From positions 3,704,001 through 3,768,000 of the forward strand of contig OX467088.1 in the NCBI GenBank assembly GCA_950106755.1: DNA of 64,000 bases, in the 5' to 3' direction. Shown one piece after another: positions 43,069 through 58,100 of the stretch. Source of the stretch: Climacium dendroides (Eukaryota; Streptophyta; Bryopsida; Hypnales; Climaciaceae). Numbering within the stretch: the stretch's first letter is position 1; each line of letters begins with the position of its first letter. A model generated the notes under the pieces. The model was not told where the DNA came from. It ran no database searches and worked only from the letters and a program-made list of their open reading frames with translations. A program made the translations under genes and the position numbers.

Positions 43069-45667
43069 ATGAGGAGTGTCTACTTCAAGACGGATACATC
43101 TGGACCTGCTGAACTTTACTGTACCCCTGAAGGAAAGATTGATTTCTCTGAACTTGGTCAAAAGTTCAAGTTGGATCCAACGTCTATTGATTTGAATGGA
43201 GCTCGATTTCCTAAGGCAGGGCTGGATTCACAAGATAGGTGGGAGACGATCGAGAAGGACTTCAAACAGAAAGGAAAACCTGTTGGAACGGAAGAAGATC
43301 CTGTGATAGTCACTGGTGAGGCTCCAGTGTCTACAGGTATGTTTCCCGCGCCGCGGTCTCAGTCTCTTCTGGATTAGGGTTTAGGGTGGAAGCGTCACGG
43401 GTTGAGAGTGGCCACCTTCGTTGCAGTGGGCTGAGTTGAGATTGGGGATAGAGGGTTTAAGGTTCAAGTACTTCCGGTTTGTTGTCACCTGATCGTCGTC
43501 ACTTATGCCTTGGTAATCGTAACCGCGTTAGCGCGTTGGCGCAGCTCGGATTTTCACTTTCTTGCTTCTTGCTTGAACACCGTTGTGTCTATCTTCTTAG
43601 CCTGCTTTCTTTGTTGCGAGCATCTTTTGGCCCTCATCGAACCCGCTGCTGGTGGTTTATTTTCTAATTTTCCTATTAAGGGCAAACTGGGATTTTCTCT
43701 TTCTTGCTTCTTGCTTGAACAACGTTGTGTCCCTCTTGTACTTCCAGGAGCTGTTTGTCCCTTAGGTTATGTAGGTTCTTGGTGCTAGATAAATCAGATG
43801 AGTATCGAACTTCTTTGTTTAATGATAGCGATAATGCTGTGCCGTTTTGTTGCCCTGTTCCATGGGCGAATTCTGCTGCAGTTTTGGCATGGAGGACTGA
43901 TGCTTACTTGTAGGGATGGTTCGTGGCTGTATTCGTGGCACTTGAATCGTGCCGAATACATAGTCCCCTGACCGGAGTGATTATGACATGGCACGAGTCA
44001 ATATTTGTGCGTGATTTATGTAAACAGTTTGGCATATTATTTTTGCAGTAAACCCTGAAATGGGATGCTTGTGTATCTCATCCCAGATTCCTGACTAAGG
44101 TGTCCTTGATCCAGCTGATGTATCACTTGTTTTTTCTCTTGAAATGCCAATGTAATGCGTTAGGATTTGTCAATTTAAATGCGTATCATAGGGTATCATG
44201 TAGTGTAGCCACGTTCGTTGAAGGAGATACCTACACTCTTTGGTCTACTGTAGGGTTTCGTCAGGTCTGTTTTGTGAGCGGTTTTAGGGTTGAGTGTGGC
44301 CAGGATGGATCTTCCTTCCCTGACTGTTCGTCCCTACAGAAGTCAGTTTACATGTGCATGAAATTGCTGTGTCTCCCTAGGGTTAAGAGCTCCGAAAAGG
44401 CGGCTTGTGGATGCACGCATCCAGGAGTTTGTGTCATCGGCAGCAGCGAGTTACAAGGGACCAAAAAGGCGGCTTGTGGATGCCCGCATCCATGAGTTTG
44501 TGTCATCGGCAGCAGCGAGTTACGAGGGACCGAAAAGGCGGCCTGTGGATGCACGCATCCAGGAGTTTGTGTCATCGGCAGCAGCGAGTTACAAGAGATG
44601 GAAGCAGGATTATGAGCAGGCTCTTGAGAGTCATAAAAAGGCCGTTGAGAAGGCCGTTGGGGAAGTTGCAGATGTGAAGATGCACAGGCCCTTCCTCAAA
44701 CTGGAGGCTGACCCACTCGGCAATTTTAGTGCTGGGATTCTTCTTTGGGTCCGCACTTGCTACACGGATATCAAGGACATCATGTCGGCAGCTGCTCCTT
44801 CTGAAAGATTCACCATTTTGGGGACATCCGGCATAGGCAAGTCTATGTTCTCGGTGTTTTGGATATGCTATCGGGCTACATTAAAGCAAAAGGTTGTGTG
44901 GAAACTTGGAGATGACTTTCATTTGCTGGACTTTACTCGAGAGGATTCACCGATGGCCTCTACTTTCAGCCATCACCTTGACGTGCTGGAGGTACTTAAT
45001 GATGAAAACGCATGGCTTGTCATCGATGGGACTCAGATGAAACCTGTTTCCTGGAAATGCCATGTTTTACAGGTTTGCTCTTTGGAAAAGGAGAATTATC
45101 ATAAGTGTGCCAAGAATCAAAGAGTTAAAGTGCGGTATTTTCCTGTATGGGAAAAGGAGGAAGTCTGTGAATTTCTGGACGAGTTTGAGCAGCATAGGTC
45201 CAACTGGCAAGAAATGCAGGTCCCAGTGAAAGACGAGGCTCTTCGTTATTTTGAGACGATCGGAGGCATCCCCAGGTTTGTTCTGTGTGGGAGTCATTCT
45301 GTAAACCGTCTAGTTTACATAGAAAAATCTATGAAGGCAGTTGGCAAGGATGAGGCTTTGCAATTGTTTATTGGGAATTTTGAAGGGCGTCCAAAGGGGG
45401 ATGCTCTTGTCCACATTAAATGTGGAGAAGGTGAGGACAGTGAGAACGATAAGTACAGCCGCGCGGTTTTCGACTTTGCGTCAATTTTTGTACGAAATTT
45501 GTTCGCCCAGCAGTTTCAAGATCTAAGTAAGGGAAAATTGGTGAAATTTATGAGGGCACGTGCAGATGACACCAGTATTGGCAACCCTTATGGGTATATG
45601 TTTGAGCTTGTGGGACATCTTCTCATCAAGCAAGGCGGACTGTTTCAGATGAAGAAGGTTACTCAAG
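43069..45667 (+). CDS. Crinkler/RHS-type NTPase protein, intact over two coding exons
   Basis: A 5'UTR intron (42955-43059) precedes the ATG at 43069. The ATG at 43054 would be intronic. Coding exon 1 ends at 43336 (CTACAG|GTATGT, phase 1) and joins exon 2 (44381-45667, acceptor CTCCCTAG). The header domain (residues about 1-85, YFKTDTSGPAELYC then KPVGTEEDPVIVTGE) resembles the N-terminal module of Crinkler-type proteins. Three 23-residue repeats follow. Next comes a P-loop NTPase: Walker A LGTSGIGKS near residue 236, Walker B AWLVIDG near 300, then VRYFPVWEKEEVCEFL and the family hallmark GGIPRFVL. Known members of the CR/RHS class pair this NTPase with a nuclease-like domain. A GTGAGT donor at 45668 implies further 3' exons that I could not locate. 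No stops or frameshifts occur. Crinklers are known as secreted effectors of oomycetes and chytrids and also occur in free-living eukaryotes. Its role in a plant is unknown. Confidence 0.7.
44407..44613 (+). repeat. In-frame 69-bp (23-residue) triplication inside the Crinkler-type gene
   Basis: Units start at 44407, 44476 and 44545, exactly 69 bp apart, each beginning GTGGATGCMCGCATCCA. Each encodes VDARIQEFVSSAAASYKG and a PKRRL link. The copies differ at only a few bases, so the expansion is recent. The last unit leads into an amphipathic helix (KRWKQDYEQALESHKKAVE). Confidence 0.95.
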
Positions 45668-49436
<3,769 letters not shown>

Positions 49437-50289
49437 GGCTTAGCAGGTCCTAACCAACAATTATTCTTGATTAACTTGGCCTGCTTTGCAGTTACCTAGT
49501 CCATAATACCTTCCAAGTATGAGGAAGACGAAAGTCTAATTATACAATGTTATGTGAGTTAGTGTGTGCTTTCAAAGCACGGGAGTTTGGGTGGTGAGGG
49601 AGCCTATTTTACCGGGTTGTTTTTGTTTATTATTTACTTTGGAGGGGGGTAAATGAAATGGTTTATTGTGGTAGTGAGTGATTTTATTATAATTAGGATT
49701 TAGGATTTTTCTTGAACTTGAGACTCTTATATTTTTCTAACATCCTAACATTGCTAAAAAACACAAGACATATATGTATCTACTCTGTATGTGTTCTCCA
49801 TCCAATCTTGTATTCATACTCATATTTGTATTCAAATTCACATTTATCTTTGAATATGTTTCTAAAATTTAAATTTTAAAATTTTTTTAAAATTTTTTAA
49901 AATTTTTAAAATTTTTAAAATTTTTTTAAAATTTTTAAATTTTAAATTTAAATTTAAATTTTTTAATTATATTCTTTTAATTTTATTTTTAAAATCTACC
50001 AGGTTGCTTAATTCTTTTGACTAGGTGGTGGGCTAAAAATGAAAGACTTTTGGCCTAAAATGCTAAGCCTATTATAGTACTTTTGAAGCAAGTTTGGCAA
50101 ATATTAATTATATAAATAGATATATATTTTTGGAGATATTTTTTCAAAAATATTTCTATATGAAAGAAAAAATTCTGGATTCTTGAAGAATAATTATATT
50201 CTTAACATCTATCAAATCAAATCTTCCAAGGGAAAAAAATAATTTAGCATAGAAGTGTCAACCTTGGCCTTTACTTATGGGCTTGCGAC
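49437..50289. repeat. Dispersed repeat, copy 2 of the ~0.8 kb direct repeat
   Basis: It matches 368-1133 in the same orientation with only scattered differences, plus an added run of about 80 bp of AAATTT/TTTAAA words at 49870-49965. Beyond 50289 the two loci differ at once, so the repeat or its remnant ends there. Confidence 0.85.
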
Positions 50290-52630
50290 ATGTAGAATTA
50301 AGCTTCGTGTGTCCATTTAATTTTTTCATTATAAATTTAGAAAAATGCATTCTCATATTTTTAGTAGATGACAACATGAATCTATTATGATACGTAAGTT
50401 TTTCATGAATTTTGGTGAATTTTAAATACACTATGATAATTTGAAGCAATAGTTTAGAAAATTTATGTTAATTGATTAGAAAATTTACAAAAACAAAGCT
50501 ATACTTTTTTTATTGAAGTCAAATGCAAAAAAGATCATTTTACTAGCATCACTTAAATTTTGGAAAAAAATTGTTTAATCGAAGTCTATTATATGGTGAT
50601 CCATTTTCACTCCATTTTTTGGCAAAGATCCCTATAAAATCCAAAAATAATTCAAATGACCAAAATAAACATCAAAAAGCAACTAGATTACCAAAATCAT
50701 CCATCCTTCATTGTAAAAAGAAGCAAATTTATTTTTATCAAATTCATTACAATGCAACAAATTTGTATTGATGGCATTTTTGGACTGCCCCTTAAACCTT
50801 TAATGCTCAACTATCCAATAGGTGGATGGTGCATTACAAGAAGTTTGAGCCTTGAAGAAGGCTGTCAATTCTCCGGTAGGAGAGAATGCTCACCAAAAAA
50901 ATGAAATTTTTTTGCAGCAAACAACAAGGTCTAGATGGCATGGGACAAGTTTAACAAATACTTTAAAGAAATATAAAAAATGATTTTAAAATATAATTTA
51001 TAAATTAAATCCAAAATTAGTAAATTACAAAACCTCTAACAATCTAATGTGGCACTACTAACTGCCACATCAAATTGCAATTATTTATTATTATTATTTT
51101 ATTATTTATTCTTAATTTTGAAATTTTGAAATATTGATTTTTTAGTTTATTGTTTATTTTTTATTATTATTAAATAAATTTAAAAAGTAGTGTAATTGTT
51201 CACAATTTGAGGAGCCGTTTTTTTATAGCCTTTTCATGGCCTAAATTTTTTCCTAATGATTATTTAATAATAAAAGTACACTTCACCCAATGAATATTTA
51301 TTAAGGAAGCTTAAAAATAAAAAATTAATTTATCAATAGAAAGAAGGAAAAATGTTCTACATGAATAGATGATAGGTATATTTGGGAGGAGGTAGACTCA
51401 TTCATTTTGAATTTTTTAAAGTGATCTTACTGAAATAATGAGCCTATCACAAAATTGGTTAGCTAAAAAGTGATGTAATTACTAAATGCCTTTGGGCATG
51501 TTTTTTTAGAAATAGTGAAAGTTATTCAAGGGACAATATTGTCCTCAATGATGTTACAAGGACAAATTTGCAAAGTGGTATTTGAAATGATTTCAACTGA
51601 GTAATACATGATGAAGAATTTAGATTTTTCATCCTTTTTTTTGCTTTAAGCTCTTCAGATAAGTTAGCATTGGATGTTGGTGGAAATTACTTTGTTAAAG
51701 TACTATTGACGTCTCTATATAAGAAGAATCATTAATGGAATATGGCTTGTCATGTCTACTTTCTAATCCAATATGTTATTTTGAAGAATTATCAAATTAA
51801 ATTATATAATATAATTAGAGTATTGAGTTGAACCCCACAATCCATTTATTTTTTAATTATAAAATGACTTGAAAATTCGATTCAATCCATAATATTCCAT
51901 ACTATAATACACACCTATACAACACCTATGGTTAGTATACTAAATTTTTCATAAATTTAAAGCATGTATTGTATGTGATATAAATTATATACATTACTTC
52001 TTCAACAAACATTCATAGCAATTTCAATTTTTATCAAAAGAATCTGAAATTTTTATGACTAATAGAAGGCATAAGATTTCATCATTGAAAAATAAAATAA
52101 AATAATTTACTCTCTAATTAGTGCCAAAAATAGAGCATATAAAGCAAATGATACTAAAGTTGTTTACTCCCCAATTCATTTGTTCCTTAGGGAAAGATAT
52201 ATATATTGAAATTCTAAAAAGAAATAGATTTGATAATTTATTCTTATCTTCTACTTATCTTCTCTTTCCCTCCCCCTTTTTTCTCATCTCTTAGTAAAAT
52301 TTCAACAACTAGGATACTAAAAAATAGAAGAGGAAACTTTCAACTAATAAGAATGAAAAATTTATACTTAAATCTTTTATTAATAGCATATAGTAGAAAT
52401 ATTGTATAAATGACCATGCCATCTTTTTAGCATATTTTTACAATGATATTAGCAGTTTCAAATAATTATATAAAATATAAAATCTTCATTTATTATAATA
52501 AATACCTAAATAAAGGTTCATTTTTCACAATAAAACTACAATTACTAAAACAAAAACAAAAACAAAATCTTGCAATAAAACAATAATTCAACATTTCAAA
52601 AAGAAATTCAGTAGTAAAATAGCATTCCAA
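50290..52630. other. Very AT-rich DNA, no gene recognised
   Basis: Only short frames are present (for example 50571-50904), with no motif. The composition matches the introns of the gene further right. Confidence 0.5.
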
Positions 52631-52632
52631 TA

Positions 52633-52890
52633 GTAAAACTATATTAAATCCTAAAGTCCCAAGAATCTCCTTAGGAACTGTTACAAGACTTTGAGAACTT
52701 TGAGTAGGTACTTATGATTTCAATTTTTGGCATGATTTTTTAAATTTCTTTTCAAAAATAGGTAAAACTATATTAAATCCTAAAGTCCCAAGAGTCTCCT
52801 TAGGGACTGTTACAGGACTTTGAGAACTTTGAGTAGGTACTTATGATTTCAATTTTTGGCATGATTTTTTAAATTTCTTTTCAAAAATAG
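52633..52890. repeat. Two-copy 129-bp tandem duplication
   Basis: Copies at 52633-52761 and 52762-52890 differ at about four positions (for example AGAATCTCC and AGAGTCTCC), so the duplication is recent. It is noncoding. Confidence 0.95.
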
Positions 52891-53222
52891 GAAAATTGAT
52901 CAGCTTTAGGGAATATAACTTATGTTTCAATTGGTACCTAGGAGCAAACATTATGCCACAATCACTAGAAGAAAAATATGTTCAACACAACTAGCTACTA
53001 GTGTCCTATACAACTATTGTGCGACTGTAAGACCTTTCTATTAGCACCAAAGCTAAAATAATTGTTTTATGTCGTCATTTTATTCCATTGATACATTATT
53101 TTAGTCGCAAAGTAATCAATTTATAGTTGCAAAAAAAAACTAAGAAACAATATGGCCTTATTCATTAAAATGAGACAATCTACACATTTTGAGACTACAA
53201 CCCTAAACTAGTTATAGTGATT

Positions 53223-53395
53223 TATCCTCGAGTCGAGGATAAGATGAGCCTGCAACCTTTGGGAAATCAAAGGTTTTTATATATATTAAAACATTGAAAT
53301 ATCAACTTACCAAATAGTCTTGAAATTAAACAGTTATTATGATTTATCTTCGAGTCGAGGATAAAAATGAGACTAGTCGAGGATAAAAATGAGAC
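53223..53395. repeat. Two palindromes of TTATCCTCGA type plus a half copy
   Basis: At 53223 TTATCCTCGA and TCGAGGATAA flank one G, giving a perfect palindrome. A second copy at about 53343 has one change (CTTCGA). A half site with GTCGAGGATAAAAATGAGAC repeats once more. They are unrelated in sequence to the GGTCGA family further left. Confidence 0.7.
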
Positions 53396-53519
53396 TACCA
53401 AAAGTCTCAATATAATGAATATGGCCTTCAATTAGGAAAAGATTGCAATTGTAAAATGACTATAGTTGTTTCTTAGTGGCTTTCTAGTCATACACTGGTT
53501 GTTTTTTAGTCATTTCCTA

Positions 53520-53681
53520 TAGTATTAGAAAATTCAATTTTTTTGTTGATTTGGTTGCATAGATTTGATTCACTTTTCTGTTGATTTGGAGAGTAATTTG
53601 TTGATTTGGATAGAAATCAATAGAAAAGTGAAACAAATGAATGCTACCAATTCAACAAAAAAACTGAATTTTCTAATAGTG
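53520..53681. mobile_element. Decayed CACTA-like foldback element
   Basis: The right end is GAATTTTCTAATAGTG. Its complement CACTATTAGAAAATTC matches the left end TAGTATTAGAAAATTC, and the arms continue with TTTTTTTGTTGAWTTGG. It resembles the MITE at 31991 in terminus and size (about 160 bp) but has diverged arms, and I see no target duplication. Confidence 0.6.
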
Positions 53682-53689
53682 AAGCTAGT

Positions 53690-55100
53690 TGTTTTTTAAT
53701 CGCTTTTAAGTTGCAAACTAGTTGTTTTTTTAGTTGTTTTCTAGTTGTTTTCAAAATTCATTCTCATTTGTTTTATATCAATTGTCCCATATCAATTGTA
53801 AAGAGTACCATTAGGTTGGACATATAAGAATTATAAGTTGTAGTCTTATGCAATGAATTTTGATGATTTAATTCTAAGATTTTTATAATTTTTAGATTTC
53901 TATAGAGTATAGATTATTTTCTCTAGTTTGTAGAAATTAAAAAGTAGTTAAAATCCAAAAAATTTAAAATCTATAAAATTGTAAGGTTTCTTAAACCAAT
54001 GAAATCTATTAAATATCAATATTTGAATTTTTGAAATCTAGAAAAAAGTTAGATTTGAAATTCTAAAATCTAAAAAAAATAGATTTGAAATCCAAAAATC
54101 TAGGAAAAGGAGTTTTGAAATTCTAAAATCTAAAAAACAAATAGTTATGAAATTTTGCAATCTATAAATCATTGAGATTGATAATTTAAAATCTATAAAT
54201 ATACAAGTTGCAAACAAGTTGGAGATGAGTTACAAACAAGATATGACTTTTGTGATTGGTATACCTTTTTCTTAAATTTTAGGGTGTCCACTGCGACTAG
54301 AGGTCTCCAAATTAGCACCAATTGCAAATTAGTCACAAATTAATGTCCTATACAATTAAAAAGCCAGTTGCATAATGTAGTTGCAAAACCCCTCATTTTC
54401 TTCTAATAAGACTAAGAAGATCATATCACATGTCTTGATGTAGTAAACAAGAAAGTAGGAAAAAGTGAGTTGAATTGATCAGAATTGGAAGAGTCTATGC
54501 ATTAGGCATAGGGTGAAGCCAACTTTTGGCTTTCAAAATTCAAAGTAATTGAATTCAAGGAAAAAAATCATGAAAAAATAGCAATGCTCATTATTTCTAT
54601 TTTTTATATGACAATAAATTTACATTGTCTTCTAGTGCTTCAAAACATGTGCAGAATAACTTAAGTGATTGACTATGGGTAGTTCTAGTATAATCTCATG
54701 TCTTTATTACAAATCTTCCTGCCACATATGCAAGTTACTTCCACTCAACAATATTGAAAGCATATATAGGTAATAGTATGCAACCTAGTGGTATGAACTT
54801 TGTCAATTTTGTTAAATTTGGCACAAATTCTATCAATGGCAACAAAACAAGCTTTTAATAGTGGTAAGAAATAAATTGAATTAGGGAACTATGAAGGAAA
54901 TGGAGATGTAAATCCTACCTTAATGGTGTACAATATTTGTGAACAAAATACAAATTGCACATAAATTTTTATAACCATCAACAAATCAAGGTAATATAAA
55001 TATCAAAATAGTACATAGAATATTGCAACTTTTATAAAAATAAATTGACAATGATGAAAACAAAAGTAAATGTTGGCATTTATGCCAGAAGATGGAGGAG
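53690..55100. other. AT-rich DNA downstream of the LRR/IQ gene
   Basis: Around 53980-54200 the phrase GAAATTCTAAAATCTAAAAAA recurs four to five times as an imperfect short tandem. No coding frame is supported. The 3' untranslated region of the gene to the right should lie in the last few hundred bases. Confidence 0.5.
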
Positions 55101-55101
55101 C

Positions 55102-58100
55102 CTAAATAGGGCAACTCGTTTTTAACTTCCCTTTCTTTAAATGAGTTTGTCGAACATGTGGTATTAGCATTGGCAATGCAGTAGGAAGATGCCAAGATTC
55201 CATAGTTTCTTCAATCCAATTTTTATCCTCATAGGGAATTGGAATACTCTCCTTCTCAACTTTGCCTAGAAGATTACAAGTGTAGCAAAACATCCATTAC
55301 TAAGTTAATATCAAGGCCTATACTTGTATCCTTTTCTTAACTTTTATTCAATTATGATTTATTAGGCTATATATGAACATACACTGTAGTCGAGGAACTA
55401 TTTACTTGATGTGTGTATGTTGGGAGGGTGAATGGGCCAATGCTTCTTCAAATCTAGCCTTGAATAATTCAAACCGACTTTGTGCACCTACAAAATCATC
55501 ATTGTAAGGTCTTCATGGTTGGCATGCCTTGTTTATAAATCATTCTCAATAATTAATATACAAGATTCAACTACTTTAGCATAGGAGTCAAGCTACTGTA
55601 AATGTCAAAACAGAACATAGAATACAATTAATTTAATGGAATTTAATTTTTCAAGTATATGCATATCTAGTGCAAAACAAAAGATAACAACTTTCTAGAC
55701 AAAGGCGTTCATGTCCTTAAAGCTCAAAGAAATTTTGACCTTGATGAACTGCTTTCTTTTTTTCAAGCACTTTTTGAACTTTGGCCCTAGCTTTCATGTA
55801 GGACTCAACAGTTCTCTCATCTTTGAAGCCCCTGGTTCAATTACATGTCAAATTTTAGGACAAAATACACACATAGAATCTTACAAAATTTCTTAAGAAC
55901 ATATTATATTGTCTAATATGGATCGTGACAATCAAGGTAATCTTTGAAAGGTGTATAGACTATTAGACAAATCTTCAAAGTGACATTTTTGAATGTACAT
56001 TAATTAGAACTCAAGGAAATGCATATTATTTTCATTGCAAGACATAAATGAAAAAAAATTTAATTCATTCAAAAGATTTTGTATGTAATAGATGCCACAA
56101 AGAAATAAAATATAAAAAAGTTCAATTAGTAAGAAAAAACAAGAAAAAATTGAACCATTCTTTAGCAATCTCAGCAATAGTTGTTTTTTTCTTCTCTTCT
56201 CGAAGGTTCTTTCCACAAACATGTGCTTGCTGTATTGAAATGTAGACTACATCAATACCTTATAACATGGCAATTCAATATTGTTAAATAACCTTGTTTG
56301 CTTAAATGTATATGGACTTTATGATAGAAACTATATAATCCTAAATGATATAAGATACAAATGTAATCAACCAACCTTCACTTCTGGGCTAGATTCAGTT
56401 ATAAATTGTTGTAATTGTGACTTTGAAGTCACTTGTGGAGTATGTCTTAGCAATTTTATATGATCTTCATTTTGAAGTGTAGCACTTTGTTTTGATTGCT
56501 ACTTGAAGAAGCACCAAATAATTAAGACTTACAATTCATAGTTTATAATAGATGTTCATCATTTCATGTGAATACAAATTTATGTAAACATGATATATTA
56601 AAATAATCTAAAAACAACACAATTGAATGAAATTAGTACTTGTACTTCATTTGGCAATAGAGAACCATTATCAAATAATGGTTGTGTTGCTAATTTGGGT
56701 GCATTCAATTTTTTGGACGAATGTGGAAGAGAATGATTGGTATTCATAGATATCTTAATAGACTTGCTTTGCACTTGTGTCGGTTTATATTGGACGTGCA
56801 TGTTCTTGATGCTACTACGATTTTCACATAGAATTATAGCTTTCATGTTTTCCTTGTGCTTGTTAATATTTGGAAATAAACATGTTTCATGACTCCCACT
56901 TAAAATTGTCCCATTTTTTTCTTCAACCAAATCCACCATTAGATTTGTATTTATAGATTTAGTTTGGGATGTACGCAAATTTTTAAGTGAACTAGGTTCT
57001 TTTGAAGCTTGAAGTTTGCAAAATAGAGAGTACTCGTCTTCAAAAACAAGGGGATTAAGAACAAATTCATTTTCATCAACTTCAACATATTCAAAATCAT
57101 CATCATCAACAAATTGTAACCTTGATATGGCTTTTCGATAACGTTTTCTAGCTAAAAAGCCTCTCCAAAAAGCTTGTAACTTGATGGTTGAATTTATAAT
57201 TTTTCTAAGCATCCAACCTCTCCAAGCGGTCTGCATAAAAAGAGGCTAAATGTATAATAAGTGTTATGAAAGGTTTCAAAAAGAGAACATTAATTAATGT
57301 CTATTCAAACTCTTTTTGGCCTAAGTGCATCATAAATGTGTGTATAAAATAAGTTTGGAGCTAGCTTGCCTGAATTCTAAGAATACTATTTTGAAACCTT
57401 AATTTCTCTGATAATTGTTGAGCCTCTCGTGCCTTAAGAGCATCTGCAGCCAACTTTTGCATCTTAATGTTGTTTTTCCTAGCTACCATGGCCCGTCTTA
57501 ATGCTTGCAATCGTCTGACTTTTGATAGTTGATCTTCAATTTCCATCCTATATACTAAATTCTCTTTATATATATCTTGGTACTTACAATCTGTATGCTC
57601 TATGTAGTCATTTAAGTATTGGTCAATGTTGTGAGACTCTAATGTGTCTATGATGTCCTTGGCAACTCCCTTCTCTATATATTGTTGCCCAAATTTTCCT
57701 TCTTGTATAAGAAACTCTTTTTGAAAGTTGGTCTCTTTGGACCAAAAATAACTTTTTCTATGACTTTCAAACATTTCTTGAAATGCTAGACAATTCCATT
57801 TCTCTTTTAAAGCAGAGTGGCATGGAAGGGATGTTAAGGGATGAAAGTTGGATGTCCTTGAAGAGACCAACTCAGTCTTCAAAATTGGATTTGCACTAGC
57901 CATTTGATGTAAGTGAAAGAGAGTTGCCCATAAAATTGTTCCTTTGGCGTTACCATTTTGCATTATTTCAATATTATGCATATCTACTACTTTTGATTTG
58001 ACATTCCCCCCTTGATTGGCAAATGTTGTTGAAGAAGTCAAAGAGTATTGATCATTGAAACTACTTCTATTGTTACTAAGCCATTGCTTTGCTATATATT

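Noticed and set aside
50571..50904. Two overlapping plus-strand frames (66 and 82 codons)
   Set aside because: They lie in very AT-rich DNA with Lys/Ile/Asn-dominated translation, no motif and no splice context.
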